Assembly (NCBI RefSeq): GCF_001750145.1
Contig: NZ_CP015732.1
Span: 3,844,001-3,908,000 of the forward strand
From: Arthrobacter sp. U41
Lineage (GTDB): Bacteria; Actinomycetota; Actinomycetes; Actinomycetales; Micrococcaceae
DNA length: 64,000 bases
Reading direction: 5' to 3'
Below the pieces are notes generated by a model, which searched no databases, was not told where the DNA came from, and saw only the letters and a program-made list of their open reading frames with translations. A program made the position numbers and the translations under genes. Position 1 is the stretch's first letter. The number at the start of each line of letters is the position of its first letter. Shown piece by piece: positions 1-9,542 of the stretch.

Positions 1-330
1 GTCTGCCCGGCCATCGGGTACGCCTACGTCGGCGACGTGGAGTTGGTCTTCCCGCAGGATCCGGTGTCGGTCGCGGCCTGTTTCGGGGAGGGCTGCACTG
101 CCGCCGCCGTGACCAGGAGCCCTGACGGCAAGTGGCTGGTGCCGCAGTCACAGCCCTATCTGGTCCCGCCTGTCAGCGTCACGTCTGTCTACGTTGAAGC
201 GGCGGACTCTTCAGGTGCCCGCATCGCCAGCGCGCTGCCCATCGTGACGGAGCCGACTGGGGAATATCCCTATGGGCGAGAATGCGGAGGACCGGTCAGG
301 TTCAAACCTGTACAGGTGCCGTTCGGCTGA
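1..330 (+). CDS. Hypothetical protein, 3' end only
   Basis: The frame is open from the first base of the window and stops at 330, so this is the C-terminal part of a gene that begins outside. About 109 residues are visible. They contain two nearby cysteines (ACFGEGC), a third further on (ECGGPV), and a proline- and valine-rich stretch, which resembles an exported or surface protein more than an enzyme. I do not recognise the family. Its last 60 bases overlap the 3' end of the opposite-strand XRE gene, so one of the two stop positions may be affected by local rearrangement. The internal GTG at 37 has no convincing ribosome site and is not proposed as the start. Confidence 0.45.
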   Translation, partial: VCPAIGYAYVGDVELVFPQDPVSVAACFGEGCTAAAVTRSPDGKWLVPQSQPYLVPPVSVTSVYVEAADSSGARIASALPIVTEPTGEYPYGRECGGPVRFKPVQVPFG

Positions 331-674
331 GGCATCATGCACCGATGCCGTGCCGCCAGATGGGCATCCATCTCGGGGAACTGTGTCAGCTTCGTTTTGA
401 CCGGGGCAATATCTGCAGTGGATTTATTTGCGTGGCTGGCCACGAGGACGCGGTCCCGGACAGGGTTCTCGTCCAGGATGGCTTCGACAGGGCAGCCCAA
501 AGCCCGGGCAATGGAGATGACATCGTCCATCCTGGCCGCGTGGCTCCCGCTCTCGAGGCGATTCAAGGTGGGCAGCGAGATGCCGGTGAGGGTCTCAAGA
601 TTCCGCTGGCTTAGGCCTGCTTCAATGCGGGGTTCGGCGATGGAACATCTCCCCCGATCTCTGAGCCAGTCCAT
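270..674 (-). CDS. XRE-family helix-turn-helix regulator
   Basis: The 134-residue product has a clear XRE/Cro-type DNA-binding domain at about residues 15-60: GLSQRNLETLTGIS (helices 1-2), LPTLNRLESG (recognition helix), then DDVISIARALGCPVEAIL. The remaining residues look unstructured. The ATG at 674 places the HTH at the N-terminus as usual; longer upstream readings have no homology-like content. It is divergent from the 57-codon gene starting at 699, with only 24 bp between starts, so it may regulate that gene and itself. The tail overlaps the end of the gene at 1-330. The target is unknown; context suggests an accessory regulator rather than a core one. Confidence 0.7.
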   Translation of the reverse strand: MDWLRDRGRCSIAEPRIEAGLSQRNLETLTGISLPTLNRLESGSHAARMDDVISIARALGCPVEAILDENPVRDRVLVASHANKSTADIAPVKTKLTQFPEMDAHLAARHRCMMPQPNGTCTGLNLTGPPHSRP

Positions 675-686
675 GCCGAATGCTCC

Positions 687-692
687 TAGAAT
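687..692 (+). promoter_or_regulatory. -10 box for a leaderless transcript
   Basis: TAGAAT lies six bases before the GTG at 699. This is the spacing seen at actinobacterial leaderless starts, where transcription begins at the start codon. No Shine-Dalgarno sequence precedes the GTG. Confidence 0.4.
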
Positions 693-698
693 GACGCC

Positions 699-872
699 GT
701 GGACACCATCACCCCGGCATACGCCCGTCTCCGCAGCGCCGTCACGGAACGCCTCAACGCCCATGACCTGCCCGGCGTCATGGACCACGGGGCGCCGGAG
801 CCGCCCAGCGCCAAGATGGCTGCCCTGGCCGCTGGCCTGCAGGCCATTCACAGCGGTTTCGTGCAGTCCTAA
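699..872 (+). CDS. Small hypothetical protein (57 aa)
   Basis: A short GTG-initiated frame encodes a helical-looking protein beginning MDTITPAYARLRSAVTER and ending HSGFVQS. Third codon positions are G/C-rich, as in real genes of this genome, and a -10 box sits six bases before the GTG, which fits a leaderless gene. It is divergent from the XRE regulator, so the pair may share a control region. The same frame stays open after the TAA to about 1059 (reading PALSAVIIDTQSGRLLR and onward) with no start codon of its own. That raises the possibility that the original gene was longer and broken by a nonsense change. The function is unknown. Confidence 0.5.
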   Translation: MDTITPAYARLRSAVTERLNAHDLPGVMDHGAPEPPSAKMAALAAGLQAIHSGFVQS

Positions 873-1035
873 CCAGCTCTCAGCGCAGTCATTATCGACA
901 CCCAGAGTGGCCGCCTGCTCAGAGCCGCCCACACAGCGGAACCCGCGAATGCTAGGGATCCGGGAAAGATCAGGCCGCGCCCTTCCGCGTCTGTGGGTGA
1001 GCGGACGATGAAGCTGAAGTTTAGGGCCGGTCCGC

Positions 1036-3492
1036 ATGCGACGCCGGCGGCAACATAGGCCAATGACGGACCAATCTCGCGCAGGATTGGTGAGCGCCAT
1101 GCCGTCCATACCATCGGGCATCTGGCCACTCGATTCTGCTAGCGTCTACCTTGAAGAAGTCAGAAAGACCCTCGAAGACGTCTTTGGAGCTGACGAATCT
1201 TGGAGAGGACTTGTCTTTCCTGTGGTGCCAGCGGGTAACGACGGCATCAGACCGGAGGGCAAACTTTCCGGAGCGCGACGCAAGAGAGTTCTCGCCGATA
1301 ATCTAGATTTATTTACATCAGGGATCTTCGGGAACCCCAATGACGTCGCCTACTATCAAAATGAAGTCGAAGGTTCTAATCGAAAGGAGGACCTTCCTCC
1401 AAGGCCAGTGTTTGCCGGATGTGACGCTCACAGCTTCGATGAACTGGAGAGCTGGCTGGGACGCGAATCACGCGGAGCGACCCACAAAAACGTTACATGG
1501 ATTAAAGCCGACCCAACATTTGAAGGGCTTTTACAAACTGCCATCGAGCCATCGGAGAGGGTCCGGCTTCAGGCAACCAAACCAGACCGAAAGCAGCCGT
1601 ACCAAGTCATAACTTCGGTCAGCTTCACGGACTCGGCTAACTTTCCGTCCACCGTGACTCTTAATTCGAATCTAGTTTCCATCATTGGAAGCCGTTCCTC
1701 AGGAAAGTCGTCCTTACTTGCTCATATTGCCCACGCGGTGGATAGCAAGTATACGAAGAAACAACAACTCGAAAGCGGATTCTTCGGCTCGCTGGAAGAG
1801 ACTGGGCCGGCAGCCGGCAGAACATGGAAGGACACACCACCGGGGCTATGCGAGGTTACCTGGGGAGACTCTGCGGGCACAATGGGGAAGGTCATCTACA
1901 TTCCGCAGAATTCTCTCTTCAATCTCAATGAGCGTTCTTCAGAAATTACCGCAAGGATCGAGCCCATCCTCTTTAGAGCCCGCGGTGATTTTGAAATAGC
2001 TCACCGAAAGGCGTCCACCGACATCGAAAACATCGGCGGAGAAGTACAGAAATCCCTGAAGAGCTGGTTTTCCAGATCTGCTGAAATTCGGGATTTCTCA
2101 GAAAAGATGGCTGATGTTGGTGACCCCGAAGCGATCCGGAAGCAAAAGGAAGCTTTGGCTTCCCAACTAGCCAAACAACGCGCTGATGCCCAATTGCTAA
2201 GCGACGATATTGTCAAATACCAGTCTGTCATGGAGCAGTTATCGACGCTTAGCGTAGATAAGGTGAGCAAGCTCGGGGATCTGAGTGCGCTGGGTCCGTA
2301 CTTCACTTCGGCAGCCGATCAGTCCGAGGACGCGATATCCGCTAATGTGGCAGTGTCAATCACCACATCGCCTACTCCGGCGGCGCTGCCCCTGGCAGTT
2401 CAGCAGCCCGCGGCCAAGCTCATATCCGACGCTTCCGCAAGCTTGAGCAAGGCTATTGCAGATCTCCTTGTCGCCCACCACCAGCAGGTAACAGCCAAAG
2501 TCGCGGCCATTGAAGTGGAAATCAGCGATTTGAGGGCAGAAAATAGCTCCCTAATCGAACGGAATGAGGCGAATACGGTTGTCGATGAATTGGTCAAGCA
2601 GCTCGCTCAGCAAGATAGTGCCCTTGCTCTTATTGACAAGTTCGAACTCGAGCTCAAGTCGCTCGTGGAATCTCGAGACGAAAGCATCTCCAGCCTAGTT
2701 TCCAGTTTGGAATGCCGCGCTCAGCTGATTGACAATCACCTCCACTACTTTGCCGACGGGCTTGTGGAAGTCGATGGAATGTATTTCGGTATCGAAGGCG
2801 GCCATGATGCGGGGAAGCTGTCAGCTATTTCTCAAGATTTCGATCAGCGATCAAACACGGACTTTGTAGAACGCAATGTCGGCCTAAAGATCGAGCAGGT
2901 TCTCGCCAAGCCCTCTGATTTTCTTGAGGCACTGGTTGCGGGGGACCAGAAACTGAAACAAGGGAAGTCAATGACCGCAGTTGCCGAGCAGGTCTTCACG
3001 TTTGTGCCTGACTTTCACTTCTTTGCGGAACTCGAAGGCGACAGAATCGGAGGATTTGGCCGGTCGTCGATGACACCAGGGAAACAGGCGATGTTTGCGC
3101 TCCAACTCATCCTCAATGAGTCGGATGATCGCTGGCCGCTCTTGATCGACCAGCCTGATGACGACCTAGACAGCCGCTCGATCTACGATCATGTTGTGCC
3201 GTACCGGAAAAGGCGCAAAACCGAACGTCAAGTGATTATGGTGACGCATAATGCCAACCTTGTCGTGGGCGCTGACAGCGAGCAAGTCATCGTAGCGAAC
3301 CGCCATGGATCCGACAGCAAGAACGCTGGGGGCAGGACTTTCGACTACCTAGCTGGGTCCCTCGAGCACACGCTGACCTACAGAGAGAGACCCCACAAAC
3401 TCGAAAGCTGCGGCATACGTGAACATGCCTGCGAGATTCTGGATGGCGGTACAGAAGCATTTCAGAAACGGAAAGACAAGTACCGCGTTTAG
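1036..3492 (+). CDS. TrlF-family AAA-like ATPase, N-terminally truncated
   Basis: The protein matches the TrlF architecture, a PHP-type phosphoesterase domain fused to an SMC/ABC-like ATPase, but lacks the front of the PHP domain. Present: the late PHP motif AGCDAHSFDEL (about 127-137), the linker TWIKADPTFEGLLQ, a Walker A GSRSSGKSS (about 218-226), a coiled-coil middle, the signature-like MTPGKQAMFAL, Walker B LLIDQPDDDLD and the switch histidine in MVTHNAN. The early PHP metal-binding HxH motif, normally well over 100 residues further upstream, is absent in all frames. No good ribosome site precedes ATG 1036, 1063 or 1099, so the start is uncertain. Base composition is clearly lower in GC than the neighbours. 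It may be a remnant or an ATPase-only variant; the family's role is not firmly known. Confidence 0.65.
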   Translation: MRRRRQHRPMTDQSRAGLVSAMPSIPSGIWPLDSASVYLEEVRKTLEDVFGADESWRGLVFPVVPAGNDGIRPEGKLSGARRKRVLADNLDLFTSGIFGNPNDVAYYQNEVEGSNRKEDLPPRPVFAGCDAHSFDELESWLGRESRGATHKNVTWIKADPTFEGLLQTAIEPSERVRLQATKPDRKQPYQVITSVSFTDSANFPSTVTLNSNLVSIIGSRSSGKSSLLAHIAHAVDSKYTKKQQLESGFFGSLEETGPAAGRTWKDTPPGLCEVTWGDSAGTMGKVIYIPQNSLFNLNERSSEITARIEPILFRARGDFEIAHRKASTDIENIGGEVQKSLKSWFSRSAEIRDFSEKMADVGDPEAIRKQKEALASQLAKQRADAQLLSDDIVKYQSVMEQLSTLSVDKVSKLGDLSALGPYFTSAADQSEDAISANVAVSITTSPTPAALPLAVQQPAAKLISDASASLSKAIADLLVAHHQQVTAKVAAIEVEISDLRAENSSLIERNEANTVVDELVKQLAQQDSALALIDKFELELKSLVESRDESISSLVSSLECRAQLIDNHLHYFADGLVEVDGMYFGIEGGHDAGKLSAISQDFDQRSNTDFVERNVGLKIEQVLAKPSDFLEALVAGDQKLKQGKSMTAVAEQVFTFVPDFHFFAELEGDRIGGFGRSSMTPGKQAMFALQLILNESDDRWPLLIDQPDDDLDSRSIYDHVVPYRKRRKTERQVIMVTHNANLVVGADSEQVIVANRHGSDSKNAGGRTFDYLAGSLEHTLTYRERPHKLESCGIREHACEILDGGTEAFQKRKDKYRV

Positions 3493-3516
3493 TCTCCGCT
3501 CCTGTCACGCCAATAT

Positions 3517-3551
3517 GAATGGCCCCGCACGCGGAGCGTGCAGGGCCATTC
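3517..3551. terminator. Hairpin between convergent trlF-like gene and nrdF
   Basis: Arms GAATGGCCC-c-GCACGC and GCGTGC-a-GGGCCATTC pair around a three-base loop with one mismatch. It sits between the 3' ends of two convergent genes and could stop transcription from both sides, although there is no strong T-tract. Confidence 0.65.
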
Positions 3552-3622
3552 AGGTTTCGACATCCTTCATCAAGAAAGAATTGCGGGCCGAAACCTCACA
3601 GCTGACGCGGGAAACGACTGAT

Positions 3623-4624
<1,002 letters not shown>

Positions 4625-4687
4625 TTAAGTTAAGCGTACGACGGCGGGCGGACGCCCGCCGTCGTACTGGCACAATTTAGTTGAATA

Positions 4688-6844
4688 TTAAAGCATGCAG
4701 CTGACGCAGCCGTCCACCTCAGTCCCTTCCAGCGCGAGCTGGCGGAGACGGATGTAGTAGATGGTCTTGATGCCCTTCTTCCAGGCGTAGATCTGGGCCT
4801 TGTTGATGTCGCGCGTGGTGGCGGTGTCCTTGAAGAACAGCGTCAAGGACAGGCCCTGGTCCACGTGCTGCGTGGCGGCGGCGTAGGTGTCGATGACCTT
4901 CTCGTAGCCGATCTCGTACGCGTCCTGGTAGTACTCCAGGTTGTCGTTCGTCAGGTACGGCGCCGGGTAGTACACGCGGCCCAGCTTGCCTTCCTTGCGG
5001 ATCTCGATCTTGGACGCCACCGGGTGGATCGAGGAGGTGGAGTTGTTGATGTAGGAGATCGAGCCCGTCGGCGGAACGGCCTGCAGGTTCTGGTTGTAGA
5101 TGCCGTGCTCCATGACGGAAGCCTTCAGCTCGCGCCAGTCATCCTGCGTGGGGATGTGGATGTTCTGGAACAGCTCGGCAACCTTGGCGGTCTGCGGGAC
5201 CCATTCCTGGTTGGTGTACTTGTCGAAGAACTCACCGGAGGCGTACTTGGACTTCTCGAAGCCGCCGAAGGTCTGGCCGGTCTGGATGGACAGGCGGTTG
5301 GAGGCGCGGATCGCGTGGAACACCACCGAGTAGAAGTAGATGTTGGTGAAGTCGATGCCTTCTTCGGAGCCGTAGTGGACCCGCTCGCGGGCCAGGTAGC
5401 CGTGCAGGTTCATCTGGCCCAGGCCGATGGCGTGGCTCTGGTCGTTGCCGCGGGCGATCGAGGGCACCGAGGTGATGTTGGACATGTCCGAGACGGCCGA
5501 GAGCGCGCGGATGGCGGTCTCGATGGTCAGGCCGAAGTCCGGCGAGTCCATCGCCTTGGCAATGTTCAGCGAACCCAGGTTGCAGGAGATGTCCTTGCCG
5601 GTCTGGTCGTAGGACAGGTCATCGTGGTACGTCGTGGGCTGGGAGACCTGGAGGATCTCGGAGCACAGGTTGGACATAATGATCTTGCCGTCGATCGGGT
5701 TTTCCCGGTTCACGGTGTCCTCGAACATGATGTACGGGTAGCCGGATTCGAACTGGATCTCGGCGAGGGTCTGGAAGAACTCGCGCGCCTTGATCTTGGT
5801 CTTCTTGATCCGCGAATCGTCCACCATCTCGTAGTACTTCTCGGTGACCGAGACGTCGGAGAACGGCATGCCGTAGACGCGTTCGACGTCGTACGGCGAG
5901 AACAGGTACATGTCCTCGTCCTTCTTGGCCAGCTCGAAGGTGATGTCCGGGATCACGACGCCGAGCGAGAGGGTCTTGATGCGGATCTTCTCGTCCGCGT
6001 TCTCGCGCTTGGTGTCCAGGAAGCGGTAGATGTCCGGGTGGTGGGCGTGCAGGTACACCGCGCCGGCACCCTGGCGGGCACCGAGCTGGTTGGCGTAGGA
6101 GAAGCTGTCCTCGAGGAGCTTCATCACGGGGATGACGCCGGAGGACTGGTTCTCGATCTGCTTGATCGGCGCGCCGACCTCGCGGATGTTGGTCAGCGCG
6201 AACGCCACGCCGCCGCCGCGCTTGGACAGCTGCAGCGCGGAGTTGATGGAACGGCCGATCGACTCCATGTTGTCTTCGATCCGGAGCAGGAAGCAGGAGA
6301 CCAGCTCGCCGCGCTGCTTCTTGCCGGCGTTCAGGAACGTCGGGGTGGCCGGCTGGAAGCGGCCCTCGATGATCTCGTCGACCATCTGGGTGGCGAGCTG
6401 CTCGTCGCCGCGGGCCAGGTGCAGGGCCACCATGCAGACGCGGTCCTCGTAGCGCTCCAGGAAACGCTTTCCGTCGAACGTCTTCAGCGTGTACGAGGTG
6501 TAGAACTTGAACGCGCCCAGGAAGGTCTCGAAGCGGAACTTCTTCTTGTACGCGCGGTTGTAGAGATCGCGGATGAAGTTCATCGTGTACTGGTCGAGGG
6601 TTTCGCGCTCGTAGTAGTCGTTCTTGACGAGGTAGTCGAGCTTTTCCTCGAGGTCGTGGAAGAACACGGTGTTGTTGTTCACGTGCTGCAGGAAGTACTG
6701 GTGCGCGGCCTCGCGGTCGGCCTCGAACTGGATCTCCCCGTTCGGGCCGTAGAGGTTCAGCATGGCGTTGAGCTCGTGGTAGCCCAGGCCCTGGAAGGCA
6801 GCCGGCATCGACGGCTTCTCACCGGGGACCGTGTGCTTCTCCAC
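4688..6844 (-). CDS. nrdE: Class Ib ribonucleotide reductase alpha subunit
   Basis: NrdE is the catalytic large subunit that reduces ribonucleoside diphosphates to the deoxy forms. The sequence is close to actinobacterial NrdE, including [12 protein letters not shown] near the N-terminus, the active-site cysteine in ELVSCFLL (about C184), NLCSEIL, and the C-terminal redox pair GCVSCML that is re-reduced by NrdH. I place the start at GTG 6844, two bases after the nrdI stop, which suggests translational coupling and gives 718 residues. Alternatives are ATG 6808, with a GGTGAG upstream, and TTG 6877, which would overlap nrdI. Confidence 0.96.
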   Translation of the reverse strand: MEKHTVPGEKPSMPAAFQGLGYHELNAMLNLYGPNGEIQFEADREAAHQYFLQHVNNNTVFFHDLEEKLDYLVKNDYYERETLDQYTMNFIRDLYNRAYKKKFRFETFLGAFKFYTSYTLKTFDGKRFLERYEDRVCMVALHLARGDEQLATQMVDEIIEGRFQPATPTFLNAGKKQRGELVSCFLLRIEDNMESIGRSINSALQLSKRGGGVAFALTNIREVGAPIKQIENQSSGVIPVMKLLEDSFSYANQLGARQGAGAVYLHAHHPDIYRFLDTKRENADEKIRIKTLSLGVVIPDITFELAKKDEDMYLFSPYDVERVYGMPFSDVSVTEKYYEMVDDSRIKKTKIKAREFFQTLAEIQFESGYPYIMFEDTVNRENPIDGKIIMSNLCSEILQVSQPTTYHDDLSYDQTGKDISCNLGSLNIAKAMDSPDFGLTIETAIRALSAVSDMSNITSVPSIARGNDQSHAIGLGQMNLHGYLARERVHYGSEEGIDFTNIYFYSVVFHAIRASNRLSIQTGQTFGGFEKSKYASGEFFDKYTNQEWVPQTAKVAELFQNIHIPTQDDWRELKASVMEHGIYNQNLQAVPPTGSISYINNSTSSIHPVASKIEIRKEGKLGRVYYPAPYLTNDNLEYYQDAYEIGYEKVIDTYAAATQHVDQGLSLTLFFKDTATTRDINKAQIYAWKKGIKTIYYIRLRQLALEGTEVDGCVSCML

Positions 6845-6846
6845 GG

Positions 6847-7317
6847 CTACTTCTGTTCTTGCGACAGTCGTGTCCAAAATACTTCCAATCCTTGTTGTAC
6901 ACGGCTGACGTCTTCCGGCGTCCCCATGAGTTCGAATCGATATAGGTGCGGGACCTGGCATTTCGCGGCGATGATGTCACCGGCCATGCAGTAGTTGTCC
7001 CCAAAGTTCGTGTTGCCCGCCCCGATCACTCCGCGGATCTGTTGCCGGTTGCGCGGATCGTTCAGAAAGCGGATGACCTGCTTCGGAACGGATCCCTCTC
7101 CCCCGGTGCCGCCGTAGGTGGGAAGCACCAGCACATAGGGCTCGGTGGCCACGAGCGCGGGTTCCTTCGCGTGGAGGGGAATCCGTGCCGCGTCGATGCC
7201 CAGCTTCCGGACGAAGCGTGCGGTGTTCTCCGACGTGGAGGAGAAGTAGATGAGGTGGCTGCTGGTGGTTTGGACGGTGTCTGCTGCCAGCGGCGTATCG
7301 GCTGTTGCCAGTGCCAT
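6847..7317 (-). CDS. nrdI: NrdI flavodoxin-like protein
   Basis: NrdI is a small flavoprotein that supplies oxidant for assembly of the NrdF metal-tyrosyl radical cofactor. The FMN-phosphate loop is [13 protein letters not shown] near the N-terminus, followed by PTYGGTG and [10 protein letters not shown], all diagnostic of NrdI. ATG 7317 is preferred over GTG 7329 because AGGTGAG lies seven bases before it; this gives 156 residues. It lies between nrdH and nrdE, and the nrdE start is almost contiguous with its stop. Confidence 0.95.
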   Translation of the reverse strand: MALATADTPLAADTVQTTSSHLIYFSSTSENTARFVRKLGIDAARIPLHAKEPALVATEPYVLVLPTYGGTGGEGSVPKQVIRFLNDPRNRQQIRGVIGAGNTNFGDNYCMAGDIIAAKCQVPHLYRFELMGTPEDVSRVQQGLEVFWTRLSQEQK

Positions 7318-7359
7318 GGAGTCACTCACCTCATCTGACGTGAATTCTTGCGGAGCGTT

Positions 7360-7605
7360 TCAGGCTACGGCGACGGCGACAGCCTGCGCCAGTTCCTCGA
7401 TCTTGTCGGGGCGGAACCCTGACCAGTGGTCCTGGTCGGTAACGACAACCGGGGCCTGCATGTAGCCCAGGGCCTTCAGGCGCTCGAGGGCATCCGCATC
7501 CTGCGAGATGTCGACGCTCTGGTAGGTGATGCCCTTCTTGTCCAGCGCGCGGTATGTCGCGTTGCACTGAACACAGGCCGGCTTCGTGTAAACCGTAACG
7601 GTCAT
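7360..7605 (-). CDS. nrdH: NrdH glutaredoxin-like electron donor
   Basis: NrdH is a small thioredoxin-fold protein that reduces the NrdE active-site disulfide. The 81-residue product has the redox motif CVQC (residues 11-14) and the fold residues APVVV and WSGFRPDKI that mark NrdH rather than ordinary glutaredoxin. The ATG follows a purine-rich AGGGGACAGGG leader. It is the first gene of the operon, and the upstream region carries a NrdR-like palindrome. Confidence 0.95.
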   Translation of the reverse strand: MTVTVYTKPACVQCNATYRALDKKGITYQSVDISQDADALERLKALGYMQAPVVVTDQDHWSGFRPDKIEELAQAVAVAVA

Positions 7606-7738
7606 GGTCCCTGTCCCCTTTTACTAAAGTCTGTATTTTTCGTTCACAGGGCCGGTGCGGGACAGGAATCCTTATCCGTTGCTGGCCCCAATCGGCGGAC
7701 TTTGCCGCTGGTGGAACTGTAGTCCGATACTACATGCG

Positions 7739-7754
7739 GCACTACATGTAGTGC
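7739..7754. promoter_or_regulatory. NrdR-box-like palindrome upstream of nrdHIEF
   Basis: The 16-base sequence GCACTACATGTAGTGC is perfectly symmetric and resembles the NrdR consensus found before ribonucleotide reductase operons. A second, degenerate TACTACATG lies 13 bases upstream at 7729-7737. Its place about 135 bp before nrdH fits repression by NrdR. The nrdR gene is not in this window. Confidence 0.5.
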
Positions 7755-8001
7755 GCGATGCCGGCGCGGACCCCTAGATGATGTATTACAAGTATGTCAT
7801 TTTATGCACCGCCCGTCCACAGGCTGCGGGCTCAAAAATGTCCGGGTTTCCGCGCTTTTGGGAGACGAAATCCACAGGCTGTGGAGTACCTTTGCACAAT
7901 TAACTCCCCTGCGTGTCGCGCTGGAGACGGCGTGTCGCCGGTGGCGCCGAAGCGGCCCAGCGGTGCCGCACACCACTAGATATGGTGTCCGGGAACACGA
8001 A
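7755..8001. other. Intergenic region with repeated TCCACAGGCTG
   Basis: No gene is supported here. The word TCCACAGGCTG occurs at 7816-7826 and again at 7871-7881, where it extends to the palindrome TCCACAGGCTGTGGA (7871-7885). The TCCACA part recalls a partial DnaA box (TTATCCACA), but neither copy is complete. TTGCACAATTAA at 7892-7903 is unusually AT-rich for the window. Confidence 0.35.
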
Positions 8002-8032
8002 GAAGGCGGGCACCCAGGAGGTGCCCGCCTTC
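8002..8032 (-). terminator. Terminator hairpin of the cfa operon
   Basis: GAAGGCGGGCACC and GGTGCCCGCCTTC form a perfect 13-bp stem with a five-base loop, 29 bp past the stop of the fatty acid synthase gene. There is no T-tract, as is common in actinobacteria. Confidence 0.65.
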
Positions 8033-8060
8033 CACGGCGTGAGGTGTCTAACAGGACCCG

Positions 8061-9542
8061 CTAGTTGCCGGCTTCGCCCGCCTTGCGGCTGTCCAGCACG
8101 ATCTGCTGCACGTCGAGGTAGCCGGTCTCGAAGCCGGCGCGGGAGTAGCAGAGGTAGAACAGCCACATGCGCTGGAAGATCTCGTCGAAGCCCAGGCCGT
8201 GGACCTCGGCGGCGCGGGCCATAAAGCGTTCCTCCCAGAGCCGCAGCGTCTGGGCGTAGTGCTCCCCCATGGCGAGGCGTTCACGGACGCGGAGTCCGGT
8301 CTGCTTCTCGGTGATCTCCTCGATGGCGCGCACGGAGGGGATCACCCCGCCCGGGAAGATGTACTTGTGCACCCAGGTGTAGCTGGAGCGGGTGGCCAGC
8401 AGCCGGTCGTGCGCGATCGTGATCGCCTGGATGGCGACCTTCCCGCCGGGGGCGAGGACCCGCTCGATTGTCTGGAAGTAGGTGGCCCAGTACTCGAAGC
8501 CCACCGCCTCGATCATTTCGACGGAGACGACGGCGTCGTACTCGCCCTCGACGGCGCGGTAGTCCTTGAGCTCGATGGTGACCGCGTCGGCGTAGCCGGC
8601 CCCGGCCACCCGCTGGCGGGCCAGTTCCTGCTGCTCGCTGGAGAGGGTGACCGAGTAGACCGTGGCGCCGCGCTGGGCCGCCCGGAGCGCGAGTTCGCCC
8701 CAGCCGGTGCCGATCTCCAGCACCCGGGTGCCCTGGGTGACACCTGCCTTGTCCAGCAGCCGGTCGATCTTGGCCTGCTGGGCGTCGGCGAAACCGTCCC
8801 ATGCAACGCTCTTGAGTGCCTCGCCGGACTCCGGGAAGAGCGCACTGGAGTAGGTCATGGTCTCGTCCAGGAAGGTGGCGAAGAGCTCGTTGGAGAGGTC
8901 GTAGTGCCGGGAGATGTTCGAGCGGGTGTTCTGCTCGGTGTTGCGTTCCTTGCGCGGCTGGCGCGGCAGGTAGAGGGCGCGCAGTTTCTGCAGCGGTTCG
9001 GGCACGAGGTTGCCGACGCTGGCCGCGAACACCTCGAGCACGGCGGTGAGGTCCTCGGCGTCCCAGTCACCGGCCATGTAGGACTCGCCCAGGCCGATCA
9101 GTCCGCCGTCGCCGAGCCGGGCCGCGAAGGCTTCGGGCCGGTTGATCGTCATCACCGGGTAGGCCGTCAGGGCCCCGGCCTGCACGGAGGCGTGCTTGCC
9201 GAGCACGGTGCCGCCGGGGTACCGGACCTCCAGCGGCAGCCGGCGCACGGCGGCTTTGAAGATGGCCTCCGCCACGCGGCCCGCGACCGCTGCTTTCAGC
9301 CCGGACGGGACGGTCGCGATGCCGGGCCAGATGTCGGCGTCCACCACCGCGGGCGGCTGCGGGACGGTGTAGGGCACCCCGGACCGGGCGGCCACGGCAA
9401 TTGAGGCTGCGGAGACGGAAACCGCGGAATCAGGAGCAGCGGCCTCGGGGGCAGCGGAGCCGGGGGCCAGCCCGGCGGAGGCAGCCGCCGGCGCCTTCTG
9501 GGGGCGGCCTGCAGCGGATCCGGTCGCTTCGGTAATGGTCAC
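8061..9542 (-). CDS. Cyclopropane-fatty-acyl-phospholipid synthase family methyltransferase
   Basis: This SAM-dependent enzyme modifies double bonds in membrane phospholipid acyl chains, giving cyclopropane or methyl-branched fatty acids. Visible are GLGESYMAGDWD (about 150-161), NISRHYDLSNELF (about 209-221), the SAM loop VLEIGTGWGE (about 274-283) and a C-terminal LCYSRAGFETGYLDV. The first 80 residues are Ala/Pro-rich and probably disordered. GTG 9542 is chosen because GGAGG lies seven bases upstream; this gives 493 residues and a 4-base overlap with the DUF1365 stop. Its partners, a flavin oxidoreductase and DUF1365, are typical of operons making unusual fatty acids. The exact product cannot be read from sequence. 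Confidence 0.9.
   Translation of the reverse strand: MTITEATGSAAGRPQKAPAAASAGLAPGSAAPEAAAPDSAVSVSAASIAVAARSGVPYTVPQPPAVVDADIWPGIATVPSGLKAAVAGRVAEAIFKAAVRRLPLEVRYPGGTVLGKHASVQAGALTAYPVMTINRPEAFAARLGDGGLIGLGESYMAGDWDAEDLTAVLEVFAASVGNLVPEPLQKLRALYLPRQPRKERNTEQNTRSNISRHYDLSNELFATFLDETMTYSSALFPESGEALKSVAWDGFADAQQAKIDRLLDKAGVTQGTRVLEIGTGWGELALRAAQRGATVYSVTLSSEQQELARQRVAGAGYADAVTIELKDYRAVEGEYDAVVSVEMIEAVGFEYWATYFQTIERVLAPGGKVAIQAITIAHDRLLATRSSYTWVHKYIFPGGVIPSVRAIEEITEKQTGLRVRERLAMGEHYAQTLRLWEERFMARAAEVHGLGFDEIFQRMWLFYLCYSRAGFETGYLDVQQIVLDSRKAGEAGN

Noticed and set aside
1036..3492. The TrlF-like gene as part of a complete defence island
   Set aside because: No nuclease, methylase, toxin or other recognisable defence gene accompanies it within the window, so only an isolated, truncated member can be claimed.
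4865..6994. A 709-codon open frame on the plus strand antisense to nrdE
   Set aside because: Its Val/Asp/Leu-rich composition is the shadow of a high-GC gene on the other strand; nrdE is certain.
7816..7885. DnaA boxes or a replication origin in the nrd/cfa spacer
   Set aside because: Only the TCCACA half of the box is present, there is no cluster of full boxes, and no dnaA or dnaN gene is nearby.
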